From positions 248,001 through 312,000 of the forward strand of contig NZ_JBGUAX010000005.1 in the NCBI RefSeq assembly GCF_041821065.1: DNA of 64,000 nucleotides, read 5' to 3'. Below, piece after piece: positions 53,559-63,900 of the stretch (positions are counted from its first letter, which is position 1; every line of letters begins with the position of its first letter). The notes under the pieces are model-generated. The model had not been told where the DNA came from and did not search any database. It worked only from the letters and a program-made list of their open reading frames with translations. Source of the DNA: Egicoccus sp. AB-alg2. GTDB taxonomy: Bacteria; Actinomycetota; Nitriliruptoria; Nitriliruptorales; Nitriliruptoraceae. The translations under genes and the position numbers were made by a program.

Positions 53559-54401
53559 ATGAAAACGTCCCCCGCGGACCGGCGGTCCGCCGGTTCCTCG
53601 CGCGCCGACCGCCTCGCCTTCGCCCTTCTCGCACTCGCCCTCCTGGCGGGTGCGGTGGCATGGGTCGTGCTCGGCGGTGTCGAGCAGGCCGACGCCGTGG
53701 ACCTGGAAGTGGTCGAGCGAGGCCCCCGGGCGGCGGAGGCGACCCAGACGCCGGTCGACCCGGGTCTCGAGGCCCGCATCGCCGAGGACGTGGTCGCCTT
53801 CGTGAACGCCGAGCGGCGCGCGAACAGCATGCCGCTGCTGAGCCTGCTCGAGGACGAGCACGTGCGCACCGCCAACGAGGCACGGCTGCGCGAGGCGACC
53901 CCCGAGCACGACCTGGCCGACGTCTACGGCGGCGACGCGGTCACTGCGCGGGAACTGCACGTGCGGCTCGGCACCGGTACCCGCAGCGGCGAGGCGGTCG
54001 CCGGCTGGCTGGCCAGCGCCGGCGACCGCGACGTCCTGCTGGACCGGGCGGCAACCGGGATCGCGGTCGCCGCGGCCTGCCAGCCCGGTGAGCGCGGCGG
54101 GGACCTGGTGCTGACCGTCCACGTCGTGGACGACGGCGAAGGTCCGGGCGAGGCCGGCCCGATCGGCGACGACCGCCCCGGCGCCGGCCGCGGCGAGGCC
54201 TGCCAGTTCGCCGAACTGGCCACCGGTCCCACCGCCGAGGAAGGCGTGCTCGTCCCGGCCGCCCTGACACTGGCGGCGACGGTGGCCGCCGCGCTGGGGC
54301 TGCTGGAGTGGCAGCGCCGCCATCACCGGCCGGCGCCGCGACGGGTCAGGCGCCGCGACGGCGACGACCCCGACGGGCGCTCGCGCGGTCACGGGCGCTG
54401 A
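53559..54401 (+). CDS. Membrane-anchored CAP-like protein, degenerate
   Basis: 280 residues from ATG 53559. A basic start, one N-terminal helix (FALLALALLAGAVAWVVLGG), a CAP-type start IAEDVVAFVNAERRANSMPLL, then a reduced domain in which the usual GHRxNIL is replaced by AGDRDVLLD. A second membrane helix (AALTLAATVAAALGLLEW) is near the C-terminus, with a basic cytosolic tail. The cap histidines are mostly lost, so a binding role is more likely than catalysis. Confidence 0.65.
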   Translation: MKTSPADRRSAGSSRADRLAFALLALALLAGAVAWVVLGGVEQADAVDLEVVERGPRAAEATQTPVDPGLEARIAEDVVAFVNAERRANSMPLLSLLEDEHVRTANEARLREATPEHDLADVYGGDAVTARELHVRLGTGTRSGEAVAGWLASAGDRDVLLDRAATGIAVAAACQPGERGGDLVLTVHVVDDGEGPGEAGPIGDDRPGAGRGEACQFAELATGPTAEEGVLVPAALTLAATVAAALGLLEWQRRHHRPAPRRVRRRDGDDPDGRSRGHGR

Positions 54402-54460
54402 CGACGACGTGCAGCTGACGAAGCGGTGTGAACGGCGGCGCGCTCAGGACGCTGCGCGGC

Positions 54461-55231
54461 TCAGGGGCGCTGCGCCCGACGGGTGGCCGCAACCTCCGGC
54501 GCGGCCTCGTCGCGGCGGCGCCGATGCGTGGCGGCCACGACGCCCAACGTGGCGACCACCACGGCCGCGGTCCGCCATCCCGGACCCTCGTCGGCGGCGC
54601 CGGCGAGACGCACGTCCTCCTCCGCGAGCGGCTGCCAGAACGAGGTCTCCTGCCGGGCGCCGGCCCACGAGAAGCTGAAGTGCACGTGGTCGGTGTGCGG
54701 GCTCGCGCCGTGGTAGGGCCGCCAGCCCTCGCCCGCGCGCGCCGCCGACCAGATCTCGCCGTCCCAGATCACGTACATGACCCCGAGCCGGCGGGCCATC
54801 GCGTGCGCGTTGCCGTCCTCGTCGGTGGCCAGCAGCCAGTCCAGCACCTCGGCCGCCGCGGCCGCGTCGGCGGGGTCGGACGCGTCGAGCATCCAGTCCC
54901 AGCCGCGCCCCTCCTTGTGCTCGCTGCGGCCACCCACGTCGCAGGCCCGCACGATGCCCCCGTCGCGGCCCCGGTAGGCGTCCAGGACCAGGTCCCGGAA
55001 CGCCTCGACCCCGGGCTGCGGCTCCGGGTGGCACTCGCGCTGGTACTCGCGCGGCGCCGGCGCGTCGATCGGACCGGGCAGCGCCTCGTCGTGGACGTGG
55101 CTCGGTAGCGGCGAGGAGGTCGTGGCCACGGCCGGGCCGGCGGCACCGACGAGCAGTGCGGCCACAACGACCACTGCGACCAGGACGGACAAGAGCAGCA
55201 CGCCGGGGCGGGCACGGCGGGGAAACGACAC
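54461..55231 (-). CDS. Secreted ARB_07466-like protein
   Basis: 256 residues from GTG 55231. A signal peptide (VLLLSVLVAVVVVAALLVG) precedes a domain with SEHKEGRGWDWMLDA, MYVIWDGEIWSA and YHGASPHTDHVHFSFSW. These conserved His/Asp/Trp motifs mark the ARB_07466 C-terminal domain, related to LAS-type peptidases such as D-Ala-D-Ala carboxypeptidases. A C-terminal helix anchors it. Wall hydrolysis is a reasonable inference. It starts 7 bp after the Gfo/Idh/MocA stop codon. Confidence 0.72.
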   Translation of the reverse strand: MSFPRRARPGVLLLSVLVAVVVVAALLVGAAGPAVATTSSPLPSHVHDEALPGPIDAPAPREYQRECHPEPQPGVEAFRDLVLDAYRGRDGGIVRACDVGGRSEHKEGRGWDWMLDASDPADAAAAAEVLDWLLATDEDGNAHAMARRLGVMYVIWDGEIWSAARAGEGWRPYHGASPHTDHVHFSFSWAGARQETSFWQPLAEEDVRLAGAADEGPGWRTAAVVVATLGVVAATHRRRRDEAAPEVAATRRAQRP

Positions 55232-55238
55232 GCGCGGT

Positions 55239-56219
55239 TCAGTCCTCGTGGGGGTAGACGACGCCGACCTGCCGGCGCAGCTCGTCGAGCCAACGCATCG
55301 TGGTGAGCGTCAGCGCCAACGGCATGCGCTCGCTCTCCGTGCGGCCGGCCTCGAGGCAACGCACCACCTCGTCGACCTCGTGCTCGTAGCCGGCCTGGGC
55401 CCCGTGCAGGTCGTGTTCCTCGACGACGGTATCGCGCCGGCGCAGGCTGAGCCGGCCCGCGTGGTGGAACGGGCCGTGGATGCGCAGGCTGCCCTCGCTG
55501 CCGGCGATCGTCGCCTCGATGCCCGTGTCGGCGACGAACGAGCACGACCACGACGAGAGCCGGCCCTCGCCGTGCCGCATCGCGACGCTGACGCTGGCGT
55601 CCACGCCGGTGTCCGCCAGTTCGCCCAGCGCGAACGCCTGGGTCGGGGTGCCCAGCAGCGAGGTGACCAGCGTCAACGGGTAGATCCCGACGTCGAGGAG
55701 CGCGCCGCCGCCCAGCTCGCGGGCGAACCAGCGCCGGTCGCGGTCGGGCACCGCGGCGATGCCGAAGTCGGCCTGCACCAGCAGCGGCTCGCCGACCTGG
55801 CCGGCGGCGATCCGCCGCTCCGCCTCCTCGAAGGCGGGCTGGAAGCGCATCCACATCGCCTCCATCACGAACACGCCGGCCGTGCGGGCCGCCGCCGCGA
55901 CCTCCTCGGCTCGTTCGAGGTCGAGCGTGAACGGCTTCTCCACCAGCGCGGGCACGCCCGCCTCGATGCAGGCATGGGCGTCGAGGTGGTGGCGGTCGTT
56001 GGTGGTCGCGACGTAGACGACGTCGACGTCCTCGGGCCGGGCGAGCAGGTCGTGATGGCGCCCGTAGACGTTGAGGACGCCGTGCTCGTCGGCGAAGGCG
56101 CGTGCCCGGGCGAGGTCGGCCGAGGCGACCGCGGTCACCTCGCCGCCGCGGGCGCGGACGGCCGCCGCCATGGCCCGGGCGATGTCGCCGGTGCCCAGGA
56201 TCCCCCAGCGCAGTGTCAT
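55239..56219 (-). CDS. Gfo/Idh/MocA-family oxidoreductase
   Basis: 326 residues from ATG 56219 with GAGGGG upstream. WGILGTGDIARAMAAAV is the NAD(P) loop, VDVVYVATTNDRHH and PALVEKPFTLD (EKP with catalytic Lys) define the family, followed by the C-terminal alpha/beta domain with GALLDVGIYPLTLV. Members oxidise sugars or inositols with NAD(P). The substrate cannot be told. Confidence 0.92.
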   Translation of the reverse strand: MTLRWGILGTGDIARAMAAAVRARGGEVTAVASADLARARAFADEHGVLNVYGRHHDLLARPEDVDVVYVATTNDRHHLDAHACIEAGVPALVEKPFTLDLERAEEVAAAARTAGVFVMEAMWMRFQPAFEEAERRIAAGQVGEPLLVQADFGIAAVPDRDRRWFARELGGGALLDVGIYPLTLVTSLLGTPTQAFALGELADTGVDASVSVAMRHGEGRLSSWSCSFVADTGIEATIAGSEGSLRIHGPFHHAGRLSLRRRDTVVEEHDLHGAQAGYEHEVDEVVRCLEAGRTESERMPLALTLTTMRWLDELRRQVGVVYPHED

Positions 56220-56297
56220 GGCCGCCCCTCGTGTCCGCGTGACGCCGTTCGCGTCTCGCCGTCCGCGGGTCGCGGAACGCGTCTTCAGGCGGTGACG

Positions 56298-57656
56298 CTA
56301 CTCGCGGCCCGCCGCCACCGGCGCCACCGGCTCGCGGCGCACGAAGTCGTCGGGCAGGTGGGCCAGCAGGCGCCGACGGAAGCGCGGCTCGTCCACGGTC
56401 ACGGTGTGACGCGGGGTGTCGATCTGCGGCACGTCGGGATGGCGCAGCTCCTGCGCGATCGCCCGGCGCAGGTCCTTGGGCGGCTGCCAGCGGCCGGCGA
56501 GGCCGCGGGCGAGGATCTTGGCCTGCAGCTCCGCGGCCGGCCAGATGCAGCCGAACGGCTGGAAGAGTCCGACGAAGGCGACGTCGGCCACGTCGGCCGG
56601 CAGCATCTTCAGGTACAGCGGCACCGGCCCGCGCGAGTAGTCGAGCAGGCCGGGGTCGAAGAAGGGGTGGGCGATCCGGAAGCCCGTGCACGCCACCACG
56701 GCGTCGTAGTCGGCGCTGGTGCCGTCGACGAAGTGCACGGTCCGGCCCTCGAAGCGGGCGACGTCGGGACGGGCGGTCACCTCGCCGTGGCGCAGGAAGT
56801 AGTGCAGTTCGGAGTTCAGCGTCGGGTGGGTGGCGAAGATGGGGTGGTCGGGCACCGGCATGCCATAGCGCTCGTTGGGCCCGACGAGCACCTTCAGCAG
56901 CAGCTCGAACGCCTTCTGCCGCAGCCGCAGCGGCACCCAGCCGAAGCGCTGGATGGTCGTGTGGTGGATGTGGTCGGTGGGTCGGCCGAACAGGAACTTC
57001 GGCACGATCCAGTACCCGCGGCGCATGGAGATGTCGGTGTGCGCGGAGACCCGCGAGGTCTCCACGGCGACGTCGCAGGCGGAGTTGCCGCCGCCGATCA
57101 CCAGCACCCGCTGGCCGGCGAACGGCTCGGCGCGCTTGAAGTCGTGGCTGTGGAGGTAGGTGCCGGTGAACCGCCCCGGGTAGTCGGGCCAGCGCGGCTG
57201 CCAGTGGTGGCCGTTGGCGACCACCAGGTAGGCCACCTCGTCGTGGGAGGTCTGACCGGTCGCCTCGTCGCGCAGGGCGACCTGCCAGCCACCGTCGGCG
57301 CGGGGCTCGCAGCGTTCGACGAGCGTGCGGAAGCGCACGAACCGCTCGAGGCCGAAGTGGTCGGCGTAGGCCTGGAAGTAGGCCGCCAGCTGCGCGTGTC
57401 CGGGATAGTCGGGGTAGGCGTCGGGCATCGGGAAGTCGTGGTACTGCGAGAAGTCCTTCGACGAGATGATGTGGGTGGTCTCGAACACCGACGAGTGTCC
57501 CGAGTCGGCGTCGAAGACCCAGTTGCCGCCGACCCGGCTGCCGCGGTCCCAGACCACGACGTCGGTGAAGCCTTCGTCGAGCAGCGCCTTGACGGCCGCC
57601 AGCCCGGACGGGCCGGCCCCGATCACGCCGATGCGCGCGTCGCTCGCCAACCGCAC
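56298..57656 (-). CDS. Flavin-containing monooxygenase
   Basis: 452 residues from GTG 57656 with GGGAGGGG upstream. RIGVIGAGPSGLAAVKALL binds FAD, VLVIGGGNSACDVAVE binds NADPH, and YLHSHDFKRAEPFAGQRVLV lies around the family signature. CTGFRIAHPFFDP matches the C-terminal FMO ATG region. It oxygenates N, S or ketone substrates; Baeyer-Villiger activity is an alternative. It diverges from the AddB-like gene across 65 bp. Confidence 0.88.
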   Translation of the reverse strand: MRLASDARIGVIGAGPSGLAAVKALLDEGFTDVVVWDRGSRVGGNWVFDADSGHSSVFETTHIISSKDFSQYHDFPMPDAYPDYPGHAQLAAYFQAYADHFGLERFVRFRTLVERCEPRADGGWQVALRDEATGQTSHDEVAYLVVANGHHWQPRWPDYPGRFTGTYLHSHDFKRAEPFAGQRVLVIGGGNSACDVAVETSRVSAHTDISMRRGYWIVPKFLFGRPTDHIHHTTIQRFGWVPLRLRQKAFELLLKVLVGPNERYGMPVPDHPIFATHPTLNSELHYFLRHGEVTARPDVARFEGRTVHFVDGTSADYDAVVACTGFRIAHPFFDPGLLDYSRGPVPLYLKMLPADVADVAFVGLFQPFGCIWPAAELQAKILARGLAGRWQPPKDLRRAIAQELRHPDVPQIDTPRHTVTVDEPRFRRRLLAHLPDDFVRREPVAPVAAGRE

Positions 57657-57706
57657 GTGCGCCCCTCCCGCCGTCGCCGTTGCCGCAAGCGTGTCACAGC
57701 CGACCA

Positions 57707-57712
57707 GTAGCG
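57707..57712 (+). promoter_or_regulatory. Candidate -10 box of the AddB-like/AddA-like operon
   Basis: TAGCGT ends 9 bases before ATG 57722, so the transcript would have almost no leader. Similar TAGCGT boxes occur upstream of the genes at 34049 and 47333. No firm -35 partner was found. Confidence 0.35.
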
Positions 57713-57721
57713 TGCGAACCC

Positions 57722-60700
57722 ATGGGGATCTCACTGCACACGACCGCCTACGGCCCGGCCGCCGAGGACCGCCTGCGTGAGCTGGTGCGGGCCGCGAAGG
57801 CCGACGACCCGCTCGCGCCGGTCACCGTCGTCGTACCGACCAACTCGGTCGGTGTCGCGATCCGCCGACGGCTGGCGACCGGTGGGCTCGGTGCCGTCAG
57901 CGACCGCGGCGTCGGTGTCGCCGGGCTGACCCTGCTGACCGTGTACCGGCTGGCCGAGCTACTCGGTGCCCCGTCGCTGGCCCTCGCCGGCCGACGGCCG
58001 GTCTCCACCCCGATCGTGGCCGCCGCCGTGCGCGGGGTGCTGTCCAAGGAGCCGGGGCTGTTCGAGGCGGTGGCCCAGCACCCCGCGACCGAGGCGTCGC
58101 TGGTGCGCGCGCACCGTGAGCTGTCCGACTGCTCCCCCGCCGCGCTGGACCGGCTGGCCGCCAGCTCGCGGCGCGCTGCCGACGTGGTGCGGGTCCATCG
58201 CGCCGTGCAGGACCGCCTGGCCGACGACTGGTACGACGAGCCGGCGCTACTGGCCGCCGCGACCGCCGCCGTGGAGGCGGGGGGCGGCATCGTCGCCGAA
58301 CTCGGCCGTGTGCTCGTCCACCTGCCGCAGCGCCTGGGCCCCGCGGCGGCGCGCCTGCTGCGGGCCCTCGGCCAGGTGACGGACGTCGAGGTGCTGGCCG
58401 GCCGCACCGGCGCTCGCGGTGCGGACCGCGACGTCGACCGCGCCCTGCGGCTGCTGGGACTGGAGCCGCCCGACGACGCCGGCGCCGTCCGCAGGCCGGT
58501 CGGCACCCGGGTGGTCAGCGTCTCCGACGCCGACGAGGAGGCACGCATCGCCGTCGCGTCGGTCGTCGACGCCAGCCGCGACGGGATCCCCCTCGAGCGC
58601 ATCGCGGTGCTCTACCCGTCCGACCGCCCGTATGCCCGGCTCGTGGCCGAGCACCTGGAGGCGGCCGGCATCCCGTCCTTCGGCCGGGCGGTCCGGCCGC
58701 TGACGGACCGGCTGCTGGGGCGCTGGCTCCTCGACGTCCTCGACCTGCCCGCACGTGGCTGGCGCCGCGAGGACGTGTTCGCGGTGCTGGCCGGGGCGCC
58801 GGTCCGCCGGCGCGACGGCCGCCGGGTCCCGGTCGCCTGGTGGGAGCGGGTCAGCCGCGAGGCCGGCGTGGTCCGCGGCCGCGCGCAGTGGCGCGACCAC
58901 CTCGACCACCTCGCACGCAGCCGGCGCAAGGACGCCGACCTGGTCGAGGCCGATCCGGACGACCAGCGCGACTGGCTCGTCGAACGCCTGCGCCGCGAGG
59001 CCGCGGACGCGGAGTCGTTGCGCGCCTTCGTCGAGGAGTTCGCCGACGCCGTCGAGGCCGGCCGCGGCGCCGAGGGCTGGGCGGCGCTGCGCGACTGGGC
59101 CCACGGGTTGCTGGACCGCTTCCTCGGCGGCGAGGACGCCTGGCAGCGCTGGCCGGAGACCGAGCGTGCCGCCGCCGAGGCCGTCGCCGCCGCCATCGAC
59201 CGGCTGGGCGCGCTGGACGGCGTCGCGGACGGTGATGCCGACCCGGACACGTTTCGGCGGACCCTGGAACTGGAGCTGGAGACCGACCTCGGCCGCTCGG
59301 GCCGGTTCGGGGAAGGGGTGCTGGTCGGGCCGCTGACCTCCGCGCTGGGCGTCGACCTCGACGTGGTGGTCGTGTTGGGGCTGGCCGAGGGCGTCACCCC
59401 GACGCGGCCGCGCGAGGACTCGCTGCTGCCGGACCGCGAGCGTGCCCGTACCGACGACGAACTGCCGCGCCGCACCGAGCACGTCGACGTCGAGCACCGC
59501 CACCTGCTGGTGGCGCTGGCCCATGCCGCGCGGCGTCGCATCCTGGTCGCCCCGCGCGGCGACCTGCGCCGCAGCGCGGAGCTGGTGCCTTCACGGTGGC
59601 TGCTGGACACGGTGGAGGTCCTGGACCCCGAAGGCCGCCGGCAGCTGCCGCCGCCAGGACCGGGTGCGCCGGACTGGTTCGTGCACGTGCCGTCGTTCGC
59701 CGCCCGCGTCGGCCACGCCGCCTTCCCGGCCACCGCGACCGAGCACCGGCTGCGGCAGCTCGCCGACGGGCGCCGCGACGGCGTCACCCCGGAACGGCAC
59801 CCGCTGGTGGCCGGGGATCCGGCGTTGCGTGCCGGCGCCGAGCTGGTGCTGGCCCGGGCCAGCGACGACTTCACCCGCTTCGACGGCGACCTCGGCATGG
59901 TGCGCGACCTGCTGCCCGACCCGGCCGGCGGGATCGTGTCGCCGACCGCGCTCGAGCTGTACGTCGGCTGCCCGCACGCCTACCTGCTGCGACAGGTGCT
60001 GCGGGTGAACCCGCTGGAGGAGCCCGAGGAAGAGCTCACGATCACCCCGATGCAGAAGGGCAACCTCGTCCACGAGGTGCTCGAGGAGTGGCTGCTCGGC
60101 GAGCTGCAGCACGGGGTACCGGCGCACGACCAGCCCTGGAGCGACGCCGCCCGCGACCGGCTGGCCGCCGCCGCCCGGCGGCGCTGCCAGGCCTACGAGG
60201 ACGGCGGGTTGACCGGCCATCCGCGGCTGTGGGCACGCGAGCGCGAACGGCTCCTGGCGGAGCTGGCGGCCTTCCCCGCGCGCGACGACGAGCGGCGCGC
60301 GGAACTGGGCGCCACGGCGGTCGGCGCCGAGCACGCCTTCGGCATCGGCACGCAGGCCTCGCTGGAGGTCGACCTCGGTGACGGGCGCACCGTCCGGTTG
60401 CGTGGCAAGATCGACCGGCTGGACCGCGACGTCCGCGGCGGGCTGGTCGTCACCGACTACAAGCACGGCAGCCCGCGCAGCTTCTCCACCCTGTCGGAGC
60501 AGGCGCCCGACGCCGACGGGCGCAAGCTGCAGCTGCCGACGTACGGCCTGGCGGCCCGGGCCGCGTACGGGCCCGACGTCACCGTGCGGGCGGACTACTG
60601 GTTCACGTCGCACAAGGGCGGCTGGAAGCGCATCGGCTACCCGCTGACCGACGCGGTCGTGGACCGGTTCCGTCACGTACTGCGCGTGGCGCTCGACGGC

Positions 60701-60946
60701 ATCCAGGCCGGCCACTTCCCCGCCCGCATCGAGCGGCCCACCTCCAGCCCCTGGCCCAGCTGTGAGCACTGCGACCACGACGGTCTCGGACTCGCCGACG
60801 CCTACCGCGACTGGGAACGACTGCGGCAGCACGAACGGCTGCGGACCTACGTCCGGCTCGCGGAGCCCGGCGCCGTCCCCGACGACGCCCCGGCCGCTGA
60901 CACCGCCGAGGAGCCGGCGACCGACACCGCCGAGGAGCCGGCATGA
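57722..60946 (+). CDS. AddB-like nuclease subunit of a RecBCD-type complex
   Basis: 1074 residues from ATG 57722. The N-terminal half has helicase-like segments without a Walker A (SF1 inactivated), e.g. VTVVVPTNSVGVAIRRRL. The C-terminal RecB-type nuclease has GNLVHEVLEEW, KIDRLD (D898), VVTDYKHG (D912, K914) and QLPTYGLAAR. Cysteines C750 (VGCPHAYLL), C1014 and C1017 (CEHC) fit the iron-sulphur cluster of AddB, but the expected fourth cysteine after CEHCD is a glycine. The last 16 residues are two TAEEPA-type copies. It overlaps the helicase gene by 4 bp. Confidence 0.85.
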   Translation: MGISLHTTAYGPAAEDRLRELVRAAKADDPLAPVTVVVPTNSVGVAIRRRLATGGLGAVSDRGVGVAGLTLLTVYRLAELLGAPSLALAGRRPVSTPIVAAAVRGVLSKEPGLFEAVAQHPATEASLVRAHRELSDCSPAALDRLAASSRRAADVVRVHRAVQDRLADDWYDEPALLAAATAAVEAGGGIVAELGRVLVHLPQRLGPAAARLLRALGQVTDVEVLAGRTGARGADRDVDRALRLLGLEPPDDAGAVRRPVGTRVVSVSDADEEARIAVASVVDASRDGIPLERIAVLYPSDRPYARLVAEHLEAAGIPSFGRAVRPLTDRLLGRWLLDVLDLPARGWRREDVFAVLAGAPVRRRDGRRVPVAWWERVSREAGVVRGRAQWRDHLDHLARSRRKDADLVEADPDDQRDWLVERLRREAADAESLRAFVEEFADAVEAGRGAEGWAALRDWAHGLLDRFLGGEDAWQRWPETERAAAEAVAAAIDRLGALDGVADGDADPDTFRRTLELELETDLGRSGRFGEGVLVGPLTSALGVDLDVVVVLGLAEGVTPTRPREDSLLPDRERARTDDELPRRTEHVDVEHRHLLVALAHAARRRILVAPRGDLRRSAELVPSRWLLDTVEVLDPEGRRQLPPPGPGAPDWFVHVPSFAARVGHAAFPATATEHRLRQLADGRRDGVTPERHPLVAGDPALRAGAELVLARASDDFTRFDGDLGMVRDLLPDPAGGIVSPTALELYVGCPHAYLLRQVLRVNPLEEPEEELTITPMQKGNLVHEVLEEWLLGELQHGVPAHDQPWSDAARDRLAAAARRRCQAYEDGGLTGHPRLWARERERLLAELAAFPARDDERRAELGATAVGAEHAFGIGTQASLEVDLGDGRTVRLRGKIDRLDRDVRGGLVVTDYKHGSPRSFSTLSEQAPDADGRKLQLPTYGLAARAAYGPDVTVRADYWFTSHKGGWKRIGYPLTDAVVDRFRHVLRVALDGIQAGHFPARIERPTSSPWPSCEHCDHDGLGLADAYRDWERLRQHERLRTYVRLAEPGAVPDDAPAADTAEEPATDTAEEPA

Positions 60947-63900
60947 GCACCACCGCCACGCCCGAGCTGCCCGACACCGCCGCCCGCCGGCTGATCCGCG
61001 GCGAGATCGGCGACGGGCTGCGGCGCACCCTGTTCGTGGAGGCCGGCGCCGGCTCGGGCAAGACCACCGCGCTGGTCGACCGGGTCGTCGCCCTGGTCGA
61101 CGACGGGGTGGAGCTGGCCCGGATTGCCGCGATCACCTTCACGGAGAAGGCCGCGACCGAACTGCGCGACCGCATCCGACAGGCGTGCGAGCGCCACGCC
61201 CGCGACGACGACCCGGCCCGTGCCACCCGATTCCGGGAGGCCGCCGACCAGGTCGATGCCGCGGCCATCGGCACGCTGCACGCCTTCGCCCAGCGGCTGC
61301 TGACCGAGCATCCGATCGAGGCGCAGCTGCCCCCCAACGTCGAGGTGCTCGACGAAGTCGCCTCCGGCATCGAGTTCGAGGAGCGCTGGCGGCGCTTCCG
61401 CGACGCGCTGCTGGACGATCCCGCGCTCGAGCGCACCATCCTGCTCTCCGACGCCTGCGGGATCCGGCTGCAGGACCTGCGCGCGATGGCACTGGCGTTC
61501 GGCCGCGACTGGGACCTGGTCGCCGACCCGGACCGCTTCCCGTGGGAGCCGCAGGAACCGCCGCGCGTCGACGTCGGCCCGGTCCTCGCCGGCCTGCAGG
61601 CGGTCCTCGACGAGCGCGGCGACTGCACCGCCCCCGGCAAGGACAAGTTCCACCTCTGGCTGTGCGACCAACTGGCACCACTGGTCGAACAGCTGTCCAC
61701 CGCCACCGACGAGGGCGCGGCGCTCGACCTGCTGCGCCGGGTGAAGGGCTTCCGGTTCGGACAGAAGGCGAACTGGCCCGATCTCGCCGGCACCAAGGAC
61801 CGGCTCCAAGCGGCCGTCGAGGAGGCGGCGCGGTTGTCCGGGACCGTGGCCGTGGACGTGCTGCGCCGGCTGTCCCTGCTCGTGCGCACGCAGACCCTGG
61901 AGGCGGCCGCCGACCGGCGGCGCAGCGGCCGGCTGGAATTCCACGACCTGCTGGTGCTTGCACGTGACCTGCTGCGCCGGGACCCGGACGACCAGGTGCG
62001 CGCCGCGCTGCGCGATCGCTATCGCGTGCTGCTGCTCGACGAGTTCCAGGACACGGACCCGATCCAGATCGAGCTGGCGGTCCTGCTCGCCAGCGCGCAG
62101 GCGGACGCCGGCGAGCGACCGTGGCAGGAGCTGGAGGCCGAACCCGGACGGCTGTTCTTCGTCGGCGACCCCAAGCAGTCCATCTATCGCTTCCGCCGGG
62201 CCGACATCGGCCTGTTCCTCGCCGCCCGCGAGCGGTTCGCCGGCGACGAGCCCGTGCGCCTCACGACGAACTTCCGGTCGGCCCCCGGCTTGCTGGGGTG
62301 GGTCAACCACGTCTTCGGCGAGCTCATCCGCCCCCAGCCTGGTGCCCAGCCCGAGTACCAGCCGCTGGATGCGGCGCCGGGACGCCACGACGCGCCGCGC
62401 GGCCCGGGCGTCGGGCTGCTGGGGATGGAGCCACACCCCGACGATCCGCAGGCCGAGGACCTGCGCGAACGCGAGGCCGACGACGTGGCCGACACGGTGC
62501 TGCGGGCGCTCGACCCGTCCAGCCCGTGGCAGGTGCGCGACGGCGAATCGTGGCGGGACGCCCGACCCGGGGACGTCACGATCCTGCTGCCGGCCCGCAC
62601 GTCGCTGTCCGCGCTGGAACGCGCGCTCGAGCGGCGCCGGATCCCCTACCGCGCCGAGGCCAGCTCGCTGGTCTACGCCACGCGCGAGATCCGTGACCTG
62701 CTGACCGCCCTGCGGGCCCTGGGCGATCCGACCGACCAGCTGTCGCTGGTCGCGGCGCTGCGCTCGCCGCTGTTCGGCTGCGGCGACGACGACCTGGTGA
62801 CCTGGACCCGCCAGCATGGCGGCCGGCTCGACCTCGGCCGCCGTCTGCCCGACGACGCCCCACCGGACCACCCGGTCGCCGTGGCCCTCACGCTGCTGCG
62901 CCGACTGGCCGACGAGGCGGTGTGGGCGACCCCCAGCGAACTGCTCGACCGGCTCGCCCGCGAGCGACGCCTGTTCGAGCTCGGGCACGTGCTCGGCCAC
63001 CCTCAGGACCTGTGGCGACGGCTGCGGTTCGTCATCGACCAGGCCCGCGCGTGGTCGGAGACCGAGGGCGGCACGCTGCGCCAGTACCTCGCCTGGGCCC
63101 GGCTGCAGGCCTCCGAGTCCGCCCGTGTGTCGGAGACCGTCCTGCCGGAGACCGACGAGGACGCCGTCCGGCTCATGACGATCCACGCCTCCAAGGGGCT
63201 GCAGTTCCCCATCACGATCCTCAGCGGCACCACCACCCGCCCGCAGACGCGCCGCGACCGGGTCGGGGTCGCCTGGCCGCCGCACGGACCGGTCGCCCTC
63301 AAGGTCGGCTCCGACGTGGCCACCGAGGAGTACGAGGCGTTCAAGCCGATCGACGAGCAGCTCAGCTACCACGAGCGGCTGCGGCTGCTGTACGTCGCCT
63401 GCACCCGCGCCCAGGACCACCTCGTGGTGTCGTTGCACCGGCCCGCGAAGCCACCGAAGGACCGTCCCAGCGCCAGCAACGCGCAACTGCTCGCCGAGGC
63501 GACTGCGGGTGCCCCCACCGCCGTCGCGCTCACGCAGCCGCCGTCGCTGCGCCATCTGCCCCCACCGGCAGCAGGTGACGGTGCCGTCACGCCGGTCCCC
63601 GACCTCGCCACCTGGCGGGCGCAGCGCGACGCCTCCCTGAAGGCCAGCAGCCGCCCGCGCAGCGTCGGCGCCTCGGGCGTCGAGGCGCTCGCGGTACCGG
63701 CCGGCGACGAGGTGGAGGCCGGGCTGCAGAAGGGCCCCCGAGACCTCGACCTGCCGGCCTGGAACAAGGGCCGCTACGGCACGGCCGTCGGTCGCGCCGT
63801 GCACGCCGTACTGCAGACCGTCGACCTGGCCACCGGCGCGGGTCTGGAGGCGGCCGCCCGGGCACAGGTCGCGGCCGAGGGCGTGGAGGACCGCCTCGAC